The notes below the pieces were generated by a model that had not been told where the DNA came from, ran no database searches, and saw only the letters and a list, made by a program, of their open reading frames with translations. Positions 38,982 through 52,013 of a stretch of 64,000 nucleotides of DNA are shown piece by piece. Numbering within the stretch: the first letter of the stretch is position 1; each line of letters opens with the position of its first letter. The position numbers and the translations under genes were made by a program. The stretch is from Formicarius rufipectus (Eukaryota > Chordata > Aves > Passeriformes > Formicariidae), in contig VXAU01006141.1 of assembly GCA_013399695.1 (NCBI GenBank), forward strand, positions 888,398-952,397, given 5' to 3'.

Positions 38982-41900
38982 GGGGGATGCACGGCACCTC
39001 TGCTGTGGCGCGGTGGGAGCCGTGGCACCTCCCGTGGATGTGCTGTGTGGAGGTCAGTAAAACACAACGGAGCGTGCAGTGGTGCTGGCTGATCCCTGTT
39101 TCCTTAGACAGGCTTTTTTAGCTCCTTCTCTTGTCGCTGGGGATGTGTTGCAGATGAAACACGGCCCCAGAGAGCGGGGGGAGGAAGGATGGAGCAGTTT
39201 TTGCTACGGACAGCACCCTGTGCAGGGGTGGCAGCAGGGCAAAGCTGCCTCCGGGGGCTACCCCTTGCTGCCTCTCTCCACAGGTGGGACCATGGGGATG
39301 TCGAAGTGCTTATGGACCCTGGAGGCATAGGCAATGTTTCTGTTTGCCATGCTATTTTGGGAAGTTTTCATAAGATAAACAAGGGCCTCCCCTTGATTCA
39401 TTGAGGTCATTAGTAAACTGTGGGATGGTATTTACATTGCTAAGGTATTCACACAAGCTCTCTCCCAGACGGCAAGTTCACCAGGGAGGAGGTGACCTTC
39501 AGCATTTTTTGTTTTGCCCTGTATTTGGCACGCGGGGGGCCTGCCTGTTTGACTGGATTGCCTGGGTATTGTAATCAAAATAAATCATCCTTATCACCGC
39601 TGGTGGCAATACTGAGATGCAAACAGAAACAGGCGCCTACTTTGCACTTTGCGAAAATGACATCACTGCGAGCAGTGGGATGGGAGGTCGGGGGATGAAC
39701 TCCAGGCAGCTGCAGCTGTCTCCTCTGTGCTGTTTGAGACCAACCTCCCGGCTTGGCAGCAGCATGGATGAAGCACTGCACATGACAGAGGAACTGACCT
39801 GCTGTCCGAATTAAAGCAAGTAACAACTGGAAAGTATTTCTAATGAGAAAAAATGAGAGTGTGGTGATGTTCTGGTTCAGCCTATCACAAACTGACAAGG
39901 GAACCCCCCAATCCTCTGCCTCTCCCCTCCATGGGCAAACCACGGGGAAAAAAGCATTCACTGAATAGTGGAACTACTTAAGACTGCTTTTTTCCCCCCT
40001 ATGGATTTATATGATTCTCACAGTTTTGAGGGCTGAAAGACTTCTCTTAATACTGAAGGAAATGAGCACTTGGAGAATCTACTCAGACTAGCAGCACTAT
40101 GGATACCATAATCTTAAGAAAAACTTTACAGTTTGCGTATATTCAAACCCAGCAGCTCCATATAAAGAGCAGGCCAGAAGCTGAAGACTGAATGCTCTGA
40201 CGACCAATAAGGTATAGAAATTCTTTCCCTTTGAAGGAGGATTTGCAGAGACCCTGTCCAGCTGCATATTTTCATGAAACTTGTATCAGCAACTTCCCAT
40301 TTCAGAGGCCAGAACATTTCAATGAGGATTTTCCGGTTGGTGTCAAGGAAAACAGATGTGGGAAAGATGGGGAGATGTGCAGGGAAGAAAGGGCTTGTGC
40401 GTGAAGCAAAGCCAGGTGAAGTGGGTGAGGCACACACGCTGCTCATGCCTCCTCTGCTTGACCATAAGGGAGGGCCCAGCATGGCTGACACGGGCACTCA
40501 GACTGTGGAACACTTTGGTCTCCCTGGGCATGGGATGTCACTACCTTGCTGCAGACCCTTCAAACCCCAGGTGAAGGCACAGGCTCTGTCATCTAGAAGA
40601 GGGTAGTCACAGGTGTCCCAGCTGCAGGGTCAGCCAGGGAAGGTTTCCACCAGCCATGTGATATCCCTGGTGATGCTCTGCACCCTGTCAGGACTAGGCA
40701 AAGGGCTTTAAGATGGGTTGCTTTAGTGCTTCTACACTCCTCCTTCTCTTCCTGCCTCAAAGAGACAAGCCTTAGCTTTGAAGCTTTTGAAATGACATCA
40801 AAGGATGAGATTTCCAGAGGAGCTTAAGGGAGTTGGGTGCACTCATTTCATTGATGGTCAACAGGAGATGGGTGCTTAATCCCTGGAGGTGCTTTGAAAA
40901 TCTTGTCCTACGTGTACATCTTTGCTGAGGAGGAAGTGAAAAGCAGCTGGCAGCTCCTTGGCTTTGTAAAAGGCAGATCTTGCCTTTTTTTCCTGAAGGT
41001 AAAACTTGATGGATTTGAAAATTATGTCTAAACCTCAAGTTTGCTGTAAAAACTGCCAACTGCTTTTTAAAAGAGAAGAATTTAGAAACACCATGTGATT
41101 TTGCCTGATACATAAGACAGTAATTCATCTGATGATAACTGAGGTGCTTTCAGCATCACTGCAGGTGTTGTGCAAGCTTTCTGGAAGCCTGAAAGCCTCT
41201 CAACATGGAGGCTGTTACCCCTGCAGGTAGTACTACTTCTCTGCATCTCTTGGAGTCATCTTTCAGCAGTACTTTAATACAGCCTGTGTTACTTTTTGAC
41301 AGGGGTATAACCACCCCTTTACTTCTGCTGGTGAATATTAAACCCGGGTGGTGACACCCTGGAGGGGGAACTGCAGGAGCAGCGTGCAGTGTTGGGATCT
41401 TCTCACTGCTACCATGGCTGCTACCAGGCTGTCTCAGGACCCTGAGGTGCAGACAGGACTTGCCGGGAGCTGTAAGTGCTGTTTCAGCCAAGCCTGCTCA
41501 AAGTGATGTGGCACCAGGCAAGCATATGAGGTGTGGGGCCACTGCTGGTGCCCGCCCTTGGGGCTGGTGGTGACCATGAGGAGAGGCAGTGGGAGGGGGC
41601 TGTGGCTGTGCTCAGTCCAGCAGGGGCTGTGGGTGAGGGCTGGTGTTGATGGGCTCCTGCAGAAAGGCAAAAAAAATTGGGCTGCAGCCTTCTTGTTGTG
41701 CTATTTTTGTTCAAGGTAATAACAGGAACTCCACTGTAAATAAAAATAGACAAGTGAAGAATTTCCCAAGTCTGTCTCTGCTCATTTTGTTCCTGGTGAG
41801 GAGTTATCCCACTCCGGAAGGGTAAATCCTTCTTGTCTGCTACTTGGAAACTGGGACAATAACACTGGAAGGGAAAGAAGAGATTACAGAGCCTTCACGA

Positions 41901-44900
41901 GGGTGACAACAACATACTGTACATTGGGTGCCAAAAGTGCATTCTTTAAAGCAAATAACAGCCCTGCTCTGTGGGGCTCATCCTGACAGCTAAGGGCAGG
42001 CAGAGCCAGTCTCCGCTGCTCTTGGTGCCAGACGCCCCATGGAAGCTGTGCTGGGTGAGGGCCCTTATCTCTCAGCTGCCCAGAGGGGCCCTGCCACTAG
42101 TCTTGGTTGGCTCCACCACATCCCTCCCCTCCTACCTGTCACTCACACTTTGGCAGCACCTCACCTTTGGAAGCACATAGCATTCCTGCCTCAGCTGATA
42201 ACCAAACAAGGTGTGTGTGAGGGGATGGGCTTCTTTCCCTGGTGATAACAAGTGTATTTTTCATAAAAGACAACCTTTTGCTGCACAGTCTGAATTTCTG
42301 GGGGTGCTTTTTTTTCTTCCTATATGATTCAGGGAGCTGAAAGCCTCCCACCCTTTGCAACTGAATGTGTCTTTTAGTTAATAACTGCTGCTGTAATCAG
42401 AAAAATGCATTAACCGCACTATTCCCACAAAGCCAGGGGACTCTGCCAAGAACTGGATTAACTGACCCTTGTCACAGTCTGCCTGCCCCTCTGATAGTGC
42501 TCCACTTCAAATGTCCCTAGCGTTCGAGGAAAACCCACGTTACTGGGAAATACAAAGGCATTTTAGCAGGAGTCCCAGCATATGCTTTGAGGAACCTGCA
42601 GATGTGCTGCAGACCACAGATGGGATGTGGCAGAGTCAGAGGTAGCACCACACAACCCCAGCTGAAAACTGCTCCCTGCCAGAGGGCTCCCTGTATAAGG
42701 CATGCTCATGCTTCCTGTTCTGAATGGGAGTTTGTGGGGAGAGTTAGTGACTCACTAGGGGTGGGAGTCTTGTTAAAGCTGTTATATGGAGGGAGCGTCA
42801 GAAGCTCACCCAGTTTCAGATGTTGATTTTTCCATTCTCAGCTGTTCATGGCTACAACAAGATGAATAAACCCACTATGATTGTCTGTACAGAAAGTGAA
42901 GGACAAGTGATGTCTACTTGTAGAGGACAATGCAGGAATGTTGCTGGATTCTTCCCTCCAAATTGTAAGCAGTAAGATAGTGTTTTCAAACCCCTTATTT
43001 TTGAGAAGCTTAATTATGCTTTAACGAAAACCAAAATGTCAAAACATAGAAGGCTATATATCTTCTCTGAAAGGGCATTACCCATTAAAAAAAAACAACC
43101 CAGAACAGTCATTGATATTGAGGGATAGGTTCTTTGAAGAGAGAGAGGAAGTTCTTGCTTCTTCCCCCAAATCCCAGCCACCCTATGATCAAGCTTCTGA
43201 TCGAAGTTTACAAAGTTTGAAACTGCAGAGTAAAGTGAAATGCAAAGCAGCTTGTGAATCGAGAGGTGTGAAACCGAGGGTGTGAAACAGCAGATCTGAT
43301 CTGTCAGGTTAGCTTTCTCTCTCTACTGAGATGTAACCCACAAAAGATCAGGCAACTCTGCTATACAGGACTTGAGAAGATTTTATAAAGGACTGTATGA
43401 GATGGATACCCAGAGAAAGAGGTATTTGTGTGCATGTGAAACCCTACTAACCCCTAACTAGTTCTCAGAAGTTGAATATGGCCTGAGAAATCTAAATTTT
43501 GTCCTTACATATGAATACAGCTTTTGTCAATGGCTGTAGATGTTCGAAGGATGAAGCACGGGGATGGTTTCACTCCCTCTGCACCTCCTGCTGTCTGTGT
43601 AAATGACAGAGAGGATCAGGTGTTGAAGTTTTTTAAGCAAACCTGAAGCTCCTCAATGCCTCTTAGCCAGGTTGCCTTACTGTGGAGCAGAAGGTGACTG
43701 AGACAATTCTGCAGGAGAAAAAGTGGGTGGTGGATCTAATTTAGGGATAATCTCTAATTTTACCTCTTTTCTCTCTCATTTAGGGATTCTGTTTGCATTG
43801 TTTCACTAAAGCTGAATACAGACTATGTAGAAAGCTGCTGTATTCATCCACTACCTTGATGAAGCCTGGATTTTCACAGCAGACTACCGCTAGCACTTCT
43901 GAAGAGCAGGATACTTACTGAGTATATTACTTTTATGCTTGTCAAGCATTTCCAGAAGAAATTATTTGTATTTTAAGAATTTTTTCCTAGAGTTTCTGAT
44001 AAAAAAATATTTTCAGTTCAAAACTCAGCCCTCTGATGTTTTTTTCATCATGGCATCAGTCTAGCTAAGCAGTTGCATCCATACTTAAGTATAAATGCAT
44101 TCTTCATAGAGTTAAAAGCAACTTCAAGAGTGTTCCTTGTTGCTCTCAACAAGCATAGGCAATGTGTAAATGTAGTTGTCTTGCTGAATCAGAGCTAAGT
44201 GATAATATGTTCTGACTAGCTGAGACAGAGCAGTGAACTGCATTCGTTAACAAGGTGAGACTTCAGAACTGGGGTGACATCAGAGGATGGGAAAACCAGT
44301 TTTTAATAGCATTCGCTGCACCTTGCCATTGCTGCAAGACAAGAGTCTGAGCTAAAATAGCAGGACTTTGAGACATAATTTGGAAGTGTTCTGGACATTT
44401 TAGATCTCTGTTGGCTTTCTGTGTGGGTGTATATAGGGGAGGATTTTTCCCGTCTCATGTGTGCAGTCAAACACCTTACTTTCTCATGGTAGGACAAATA
44501 GGCTACCAAAAACAGAAAGTAGGACATTTGCCCTCTCTCCTCTATGGGAGGTGCAGTGCAGATTGGCTTCTGAGAACTAGGACAGTATCTCCAGAAGTAG
44601 AACAGCTGGTCACCCTGTTCATGTGTTTGTTGCCTTACAAATGTATCCTTTAAAGTTCAAGATTTAAGAGACATTTTTGGCCTACTTAAGGAAATGTTTT
44701 CTGAAAATAGGGACAGATACACTGGAACAGACCCAAACCTCTGCTTTCCTTCTGGAACATAGAGCAGAGCTAGTAACTGGAGTATCCACATGCCGGGCAA
44801 ATAAACCCAACAGGTGCTCTGCATCACTTCTTGCATATCAAGTGATACCATGGTGACAAATCTGCTCTCCTTGTCCAGGAGGTGTTCGCTTTCCAGTAGC

Positions 44901-45756
44901 AGAACATGGGCAGAAGGTGCTGCACTGCAGTGTGAGGTGATGCTTTGCTGCAAGAGAACTGTTACTGAATCAAATTTGTGTATTTGCATGTGCTGTACAC
45001 ATACACGTAATGACATCTATTTCACCAGAAACAGAAATCTGACTTCCACTCAAGTGCAATGAAAGCATCCACAGAGGGTTTCATTATCCTGCATTAAGGT
45101 CCTTCTTTAAGTATAATTAGGTCTGTAATGTCTACAGTCCCATTTGAGAGCTAATGATGCCAGTGGGGCAGTAGCATGTTGTCCTGGTCCTGGGCACTGT
45201 GAAGCAGCCAGTGTGGGCAAACAGGAGCAAAGAGTACAAACTGGGTCAGCTGACATGGTTCTTGGAAAAAACCTGCTGTCCTCACTGATCAGGAAAACCC
45301 CTCTGAGGCTCCCTTAACAATGGTCATTAGTATTTCCACCTGGTTGCAACTTGGACTAATTCCCACGTGAGCTTCTCACCTTGAGCCAGAGGTTACTCAG
45401 AGTCATTGTGTTGCTCTGAAGTCTGGATTCAGTCTCTTGGGACTCATCATTAGTCAAGTCAGGTATGAGGCTGAATCTTAATAGTTAGAGAGGGAGGCTA
45501 ATAGAAAGGGAAGTGTTCCAATTTTTTTTATCCAGTAAGTGTGCTATGGTAATGAATTTGGAGCCTAGTGGCTCCAGTTGTAGTGGGAAGCTCACTGCTT
45601 TGAGAACAGGTCTTTAATCCACATAAAGAGGTGTTTCATAAGCCATATGTGATGCCCTGCTTTGAATATTAATACCCAGAACATTTATTCAGCTTACAGC
45701 CATTTCATGGAAATGCCATGCCGCTGTGAGGCCAGAGAGAGCCCTTGGGTGCTCTA

Positions 45757-45779
45757 ATTTTTTTTTTATTTTTTTTTTT
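45757..45779. repeat. Poly(T) tract
   Basis: T runs interrupted by one A, followed by GCAAAGAC. No retrotransposon body is recognised beside it. Confidence 0.88.
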
Positions 45780-48700
45780 GCAAAGACAGTTTCAGGTTAT
45801 TCTGTATTCTTAATTTGAAATTCTTATTCAGCTTAGAGTCTCTGAAGTCACTGCATTTATATAATATTAACTGATTTTAAATTTAATGAAAATGTGAAGG
45901 AGACTGTAGGACAGCAGGTTTAGCGAAGTGACCTGTTAGTTGTACACTTCATAAAGTTACTTACCCTTCTACAGGCAAGCCTCTTCTAAAATAACATAAC
46001 ATGGGAGGCAAGGACTGTTCTGGCAAGCACTCATGTTTTTAAAGGCCTTCAGCAAAATGAATGAATATTCAGTGTGAACTGAGATGCATTCTAGCTGTGT
46101 CAGCTGCACAGCTTTTGTTTTTTATGTTTATATCTGTGGGCAGAGCTGGGGAAATTACAGCTACAGACCCCCCGGTGCAACACTTGCTCCCACCATGTGC
46201 TGCTCATCCAGAGCTGAGAGCAATGCATCTATGGCAGTGGCAGGTGCAAAGTGAGGTGGATGGGGACAGCCCTGGTTATTTTTAATATTAGAGTATGCCT
46301 GTGATAATGCCTGGGGAAGATAGTTTGGGCTGCCAGTGCTGGGTCTTGGTTATACTCCAGCTCAAGCAATCAAGAATAGAGCAGAGTCAGCTGCCTCGTG
46401 GGGGATCCTTCCCACAAAGCCAGAGTGAGTAGGTTGTCACTTCTGTGCAGTGATTGTTGCAACTGGTTTGCCCTCCCAGTGTTGGAAAGGGATGCAGCAG
46501 TTGCTGCTTTTCTCTCTGGGTGGTTACTACATTTAAAGGTGCTCCCTATTAAAAAATATCATTGTTATTTGCTAGTTATGGCTGCAAAGCACTCTTGCTC
46601 TCTGGTGACCAGTGGGACATGGCACATACTTGCAATGCAAGAAACTTGCTCTGAGGCAGGGCAGGGGCAAGGCAGGGCTTGATGTGCATGTAGCTGGGTG
46701 GGCTGATTCCTGTCACTCACATGTGCCTAGCATTTGCATTATAAGTACTTGCCTCTCCAGTTGCTTCTGCACTTTTTGCTGTCTCAAGGGAGCTGTTTGG
46801 AAGAGACAGTTATTCTGGATTTGAGCTACATATGAATGTCTTTGGGATGCACAAGAAGAAGAAAGCCAAAGCTCAGAAAGCTGCATTAATATCTTTGAGA
46901 CATGTCACTGAGTCCTCCAGTGTGATAAAGAGGCAGGCAACAAGCTGAAACCATTGCCTGGTATACAGTGAGTTTCTGTTCAATTGCTTTATTCTGCCAC
47001 TTTCCACCCTTGTCTGCTCACCATACCCTTAAATTCAGGCTGTAACTCCAGGCAATGTTTTATCCTGCTCGTGTCAGGCCCTCCCCAGCCAGAGAACTTG
47101 GGGTTACACTTATATCACCTATAGACATTTTGGGCTCTTGCCAGTGAAATCAGGAGCCTATGTATCTCTGTGACAACTTAAACTTCTCCAAAGGTGTGTT
47201 TGGAGGTACGCTTCAAAGTCCTGGTCCTCTGGGTTTCCTCTCCAAGCTGTGTCAGCTGGGAAAGTATCTGGAGCACAGCAGCTCCCTTATGACCAGGATG
47301 GTAGGAAGACCTGCCATGAGACCACAGCATGTCCATGGCTTGCATAAACTAATTCTAGTCTTTGGCTTGTTTAAGAAAACAGTAAGAAATAGTTATGAAA
47401 GGGAACATTTGTGTGCAAAGCTCAAGCACATGGACCTTGCAAACTGCGCTCATCAGCAAACCTTCTCATCCTCTTTACAATATTTATTCTTGCAGGAGGC
47501 AAGAGGCTCACTTAATGATTTGGACCAAATCCTTCTGGAGTTTAGTTGTGCAGCCTATGATAGAAGTGATGTATGTAGGATCACAGAGACCAGACACCTT
47601 CCAGTGACTCTTACAGGTGACTGGGGCAGTCACAGTCACACCACTAATCCAAAAGACTTCCCCTGCAGGGACAGAGGCCTGGAGATCATGTATGAGTGTT
47701 ACTCTCTCCATGGTGTTACTCTGCTGAGCCCGATCAGAAGTCCTGCCTGAGCCAGCAACATAAATATGATAAGGAGAGACAGACAAGTAGCCTCTAGGGA
47801 TTTTTAGGTATACAGCGTGGTGTGGAGCTGTCCTGGGAATCTTAATTTCCAAAGCAAGATGAAGGTGTGGCATGCAAAGAACTCTGTGGAGTAAGAAAGC
47901 TGAAAATAAAGAATGAAACTATCTACCCAAAACACATCTGTCCATTGATGAACTCAAGGAGCATCAAAACCTGTCCTGAATTTTTAAAGCATGTCTGATC
48001 ACCCACCCTGAATTTCAATAGGAGAGTAAGTCACTCACAGCAGAGTGGGATGAAAACCTCAGATGTGCTGCAGGCAGACGGAGTTTCAATGCCCCCACAC
48101 CTCAGGAAGGCAGATGGGAAGGTGAAGTGGATGCTGAGTGTCAGTTTTTAGAAGAACCCTCTCCTTTACCTGCCACTACCTTGAATATGATCCTCTGCCC
48201 TTTCTTCTCAGCTGGTGGGTGTATTTCATTTCTTTGGTCCTTGAGCTTGTCTGGGAGATTGATCAGCAATGATCTCAAGAGGTGAGGAGGATTTGCAGAG
48301 ACAAAAAAAGAGGCAACAGGGGCGTGAAGGAGAGGGAACAGTGGTCAGAGACAGCTGAAAGGCTGCCAATCCCCTGAGAAGGGAGCGCTGGCCCCCTGGG
48401 GCTGATAACTGCTGGAAGCTGAACAGCTGTATCCTTTCTCCTTCCTCCTGTGTTATCAGCTTGAGAAAATAGCCAGGATTGTTTGTTTTTTGAGTGTCCC
48501 TCATCTAGTAGGGGAAGCTGCATCAGGTGAAATGGAGATGCTGCCCCCAGGTAACTACCCCTGCCTGCAGTGGGGCCAGTGTCTTTGTAACTTTGCAGCA
48601 CCACATGGCATCCAGAGGCTGAGCCTGGGCTGTCTGCAGTATGAGTGGGGTGGCCTTGTCTCTCTTTTACACCCAATGTGCAAAATCTCTTCCCCCTTCT

Positions 48701-49889
48701 GTATCTGGGTTTATCTGTCTCTGTGAGCTTTTTCTCTGTGGGCTTCAGGGGATTTGCTTAGCCCTGGCCTTGCAGGTACTAGAAAGAGATGGCTGAAAAG
48801 GCTGCTTTTGATGAGGAAGAAGAGAGGAGGAGGTGCTGGAGGAACTGACAAGCAAGGAGATTGAACTGGGAATAACAAAGAGCTCTAGCATGGTGGAAGG
48901 ATCACCTCCAGTAAAAGCAGAATTTGAGGTTTGGGAGTTTATTTAGAGGGTGAAGATCTAGGACAGGATGACAGCAAGCCCAGTCCTTTGACTGGAGAGG
49001 ATTTAGGTCTTTACTGCTCCAGGGGGTATGTGCCATGCATAGGGTAACACTGGCAGTGGGAGCACTGGGCAGGACTATATCTTTGTGAACACAATGATGA
49101 AGCTTCCAGGAAAGCAGAGGCTGTGCTCCTGGTCGTTGGGTGGTGAACCAGGAAGTGGCAGGAGCTCATGAGAAACAACACACCTGAGGACAGGGATTAA
49201 TTTTTTAAAGCTGAAGTAGACATAGAAAGTGGAAGAAGGTGATTTATGTACTTAAGCAGGGTTTTGGCATTTGTACCCAGCCTTGTGGTTCATTTCCTCA
49301 TTCACTCAAACCCATAAAGACTGAACAAATGTTTGGTAAACAGGAACCTAAGGTTTCAGTGATGAAAAGCTTTAACTGTCACCCACAGAGCAGCTTGCAG
49401 CATTGGCTTGGAAACGTTTTTCAGAAGATGATAATTTGCCTGCTCCCCAATCTGAGGTAGCTCCAGCCATGACGCCCCACATTTCCTCACTGCTGCACCC
49501 CCACCATGCTGCCAAGGGTTGGAATGAGCAAGAAAATGTGTGGCAAGTTGGGGCCCTTCAGGTCAGCCTCCATCGGTGCTGGCAAGGGCCAGCTCGGAAA
49601 CTTGCACAGCTGCTGCCTGGGCTCAGTTTGGGCTATGAATAACTGGAGAGCTTTCCATCACCAGGGCTGTCGGTTCAGGTATTTGCAAGCACTTTCTTTG
49701 GTGGTTTCTTTTTAGTGTGGTTGCTGGACAGGGAGGACAGCATAGAGAGAGGAACCTTTCATGCTTCAGCCTTCTGCAGCATCCGGCGTTTTCATGAAAC
49801 CACAAAGGACGTTAAAGAAAAAAGAACAAGCCCTCTGTTTATAGGGATTTAGACCATCAAAACAAAGAGGGGGCTGTGTTGTTCAGTGA

Positions 49890-50010
49890 TCACTCAGAGT
49901 CAAGGAGCCAGAAGACATAGGTTCACAAGAGATGGGCTTCCAGACTGAAGCCCACCCTGCCTTCCCACCCTCCCTGGGCCACAGTTTGCTGCCCCTTGCT
50001 TGTGCTGCTA
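49890..50010 (+). mobile_element. Possible MIR-like relic
   Basis: AGAGTCAAGGAGCCAGAAGACATAGG is similar to the 5' part of amniote MIR copies (GAGTCAGGAGACCTGGGTTC). A later CTGGGCCACAGTTTGCTGCCC resembles the CCTCAGTTTCCCCATC segment. The middle is poorly matched. It is a weak call. Confidence 0.3.
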
Positions 50011-51961
50011 CAAGGGTTGGCAGAGCTGACTGGCACTCCGTATCCAGTGTGCTTCCCAGCATTGCTGTGCATATTAAAAAGTTTCTCAGGATGATGACTC
50101 TAGCTTTCTGCAGCTGCTTGGGAATTTGTCTTGTGTAGGGCTTTTCCTCTCAGAGCCCCTTGCAGGACATTTTGGATGCAAAAGAGTAGCGTGCAGCACC
50201 CAAACAAGAAATGCATGGGGAAGGGAGTTGGGTAATATGTAGTCCACACCCTGGCAGCTGCTGCTGCACTGGTTGAGAGCAAATGTTCCTTTCCACCACC
50301 TGTGTTCAGTGCAGATTTTTATGCAAGCACAGTTTAGGAGGTAGCACAGAAAACAGGTCTGATGGCTGTAGCAGAAAGGCTTCTGCTCCCAAAGGTAGTC
50401 TGGATGCTTTTTTTAGGAGCATTGTACCAGAACAATGGCAGTGGGAGGGGAAGGGTGATGACAGCCTGTGATTTTTAATCACTCACTGATCTCTCCTCAG
50501 TGTCCAAGATGACTGAAATGCAAAATGAAAGCAATTGTGTAGCATAAATCAGATGCTGGAAGTCCTTTTCATGAACTAAACCCAGTGCGTGCACCACAGC
50601 TCCTGGGCTCCATGCTGAGGCAGACAACAGAGTGTGAAGCTGCCCTAGGTCCCCACTCACCCACCGAACTTCATCCCTTGAAGGAACAAATTGCAAAACA
50701 AAAACCAGCCTGTAAACATTCCAAGCCACCCAGTGCTCTTTGTTAGGTATGTGTGGAGACAGGCTTTTTGCAGGGATGGAATATGAATGGCTGCAGTGCC
50801 ATTGCTGAAGGAAGGTCTGTCCAGTTGGTCCTGAGCATGGTGGTGGCCATTGGGGCCTGCCTGCTCCCACATCCCAGTGGCTGGCATGATTTCCAGAAAG
50901 GCAGGGGTAGCTCGGGGGGAGAGCATGAGAGAGGCACAACTCCTCACAGCTGTGGATGCCCTGCACCAAGGAGCAAATAACCTGCAGCATCCACACTCTG
51001 CCTCCAACTTGATGCATTGAAACTTTTCCATCTGATTTAAAGTTGCTCTGTTTTTCTAGATGAAGAGGTCCCTGCCTGCTGCCAGAATTCCTGGTTTCTT
51101 GTCACTGCCAGAGTGCTCATATCTTTTAGAAAGAAGGGTTCCAGGAGACAGAGTAAATAAGTTCCCACTCGTATTTTTTAGTCACCCAGTAGCCATTGGA
51201 AACCTCATTTAAGTACATTATGAGCAAGCCAGACATTTGAAACAGAAACAGCAAGCAAGATGGTATGTGTGTACTGTCTCCAGATGCTGCTGGTGCATGG
51301 CTGCTGCATGGGCGCTGTGCATCCCAAAAGTGTTTCTCCCAGGCTGGTCATTGCCAGCAGGCAGGGACAGCCAGGAGGGTGCCAGGCAAGAGCCCTCCTT
51401 TGCCTTGTGGGGAGGGTGAGCACCTGCTTCTGGACCTCCTCAGTGCTCAGACCCTTTCCAGGGTTCAGATGCCTCCGAGTTAAAGGGTTGCAAATGTGTG
51501 GTGGTCTGTTTCAACTGAATTATGTCCAAATCATATCCTGTTAACCTGTGAGGAAAATACTGGGCTAAGAATATTTCAGAAGCCTTTGGGAGGGTGAGGG
51601 CTGAATCAAATGCTAATGTTTTATTATTCAATTTTCCTTAACAAGGTGCCCATTCACAGAGTGCCAATGAAATTTTGAAATCCTATTTTGGGTGTGGAAG
51701 AGACCTCATAACTTCTAGTACTTATGGAATCTGTGAAAGTCGTTTTCTGTTCAGGTTTTTGTAAAAACATTCCCAAAGACAAGCATTTGGGGATTTTCTA
51801 AGGAAAAGGTGTGGAGATACAGTCAGTCTAAGCAGTCTCAGTGGTTTTCATCATCTTGGTGGAGGAAAATTCATGTGTTTTACAAGGGTATTTTTTTTTA
51901 AAAAAGGGCTTGATAAGGAGCCTCCACATTACACAAGTGACTTAAAGCTTAAGAATCCAGC

Positions 51962-52013
51962 TAATTAAACACATTTTTGCTGTACCATGCTATGCATGCA
52001 AATTCTAATTAAT
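51962..52013. promoter_or_regulatory. Candidate octamer/homeodomain motif cluster
   Basis: An exact octamer motif ATGCAAAT (51996-52003) is flanked by TAATTA (51962-51967) and TAATTAAT (52006-52013). A CAAGTGACTTAA segment lies just upstream at about 51936-51947 and could match an NKX-type site. The region is AT-rich, has no recognised repeat and lies between open-frame-bearing stretches. A POU/homeodomain enhancer is one reading; random AT-rich sequence is the alternative. Confidence 0.3.

Larger units (their letters stand above)
36171..49889. other. Unique non-coding sequence
   Basis: No gene is recognised. Open frames of 178 codons (38011-38547, minus) and 196 codons (47160-47750, plus) lie here without domains I know. 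An AT-rich, ORF-poor stretch runs from about 42.85 to 44.3 kb. The 12-bp tandem repeat at 38.95 kb lies in the locally CpG-richer part, and homopolymer tracts lie at 37.57 and 45.76 kb. Confidence 0.6.

Noticed and set aside
38801..39340. CpG island promoter
   Set aside because: CpGs are more frequent than in the surroundings but, by rough count, below the usual island threshold, and no core promoter motif or exon follows.
50475..51017. 180-codon minus-strand open frame as a gene
   Set aside because: No recognised domain, with three other overlapping frames in the same interval. No splice or transcript evidence can be read from the sequence.
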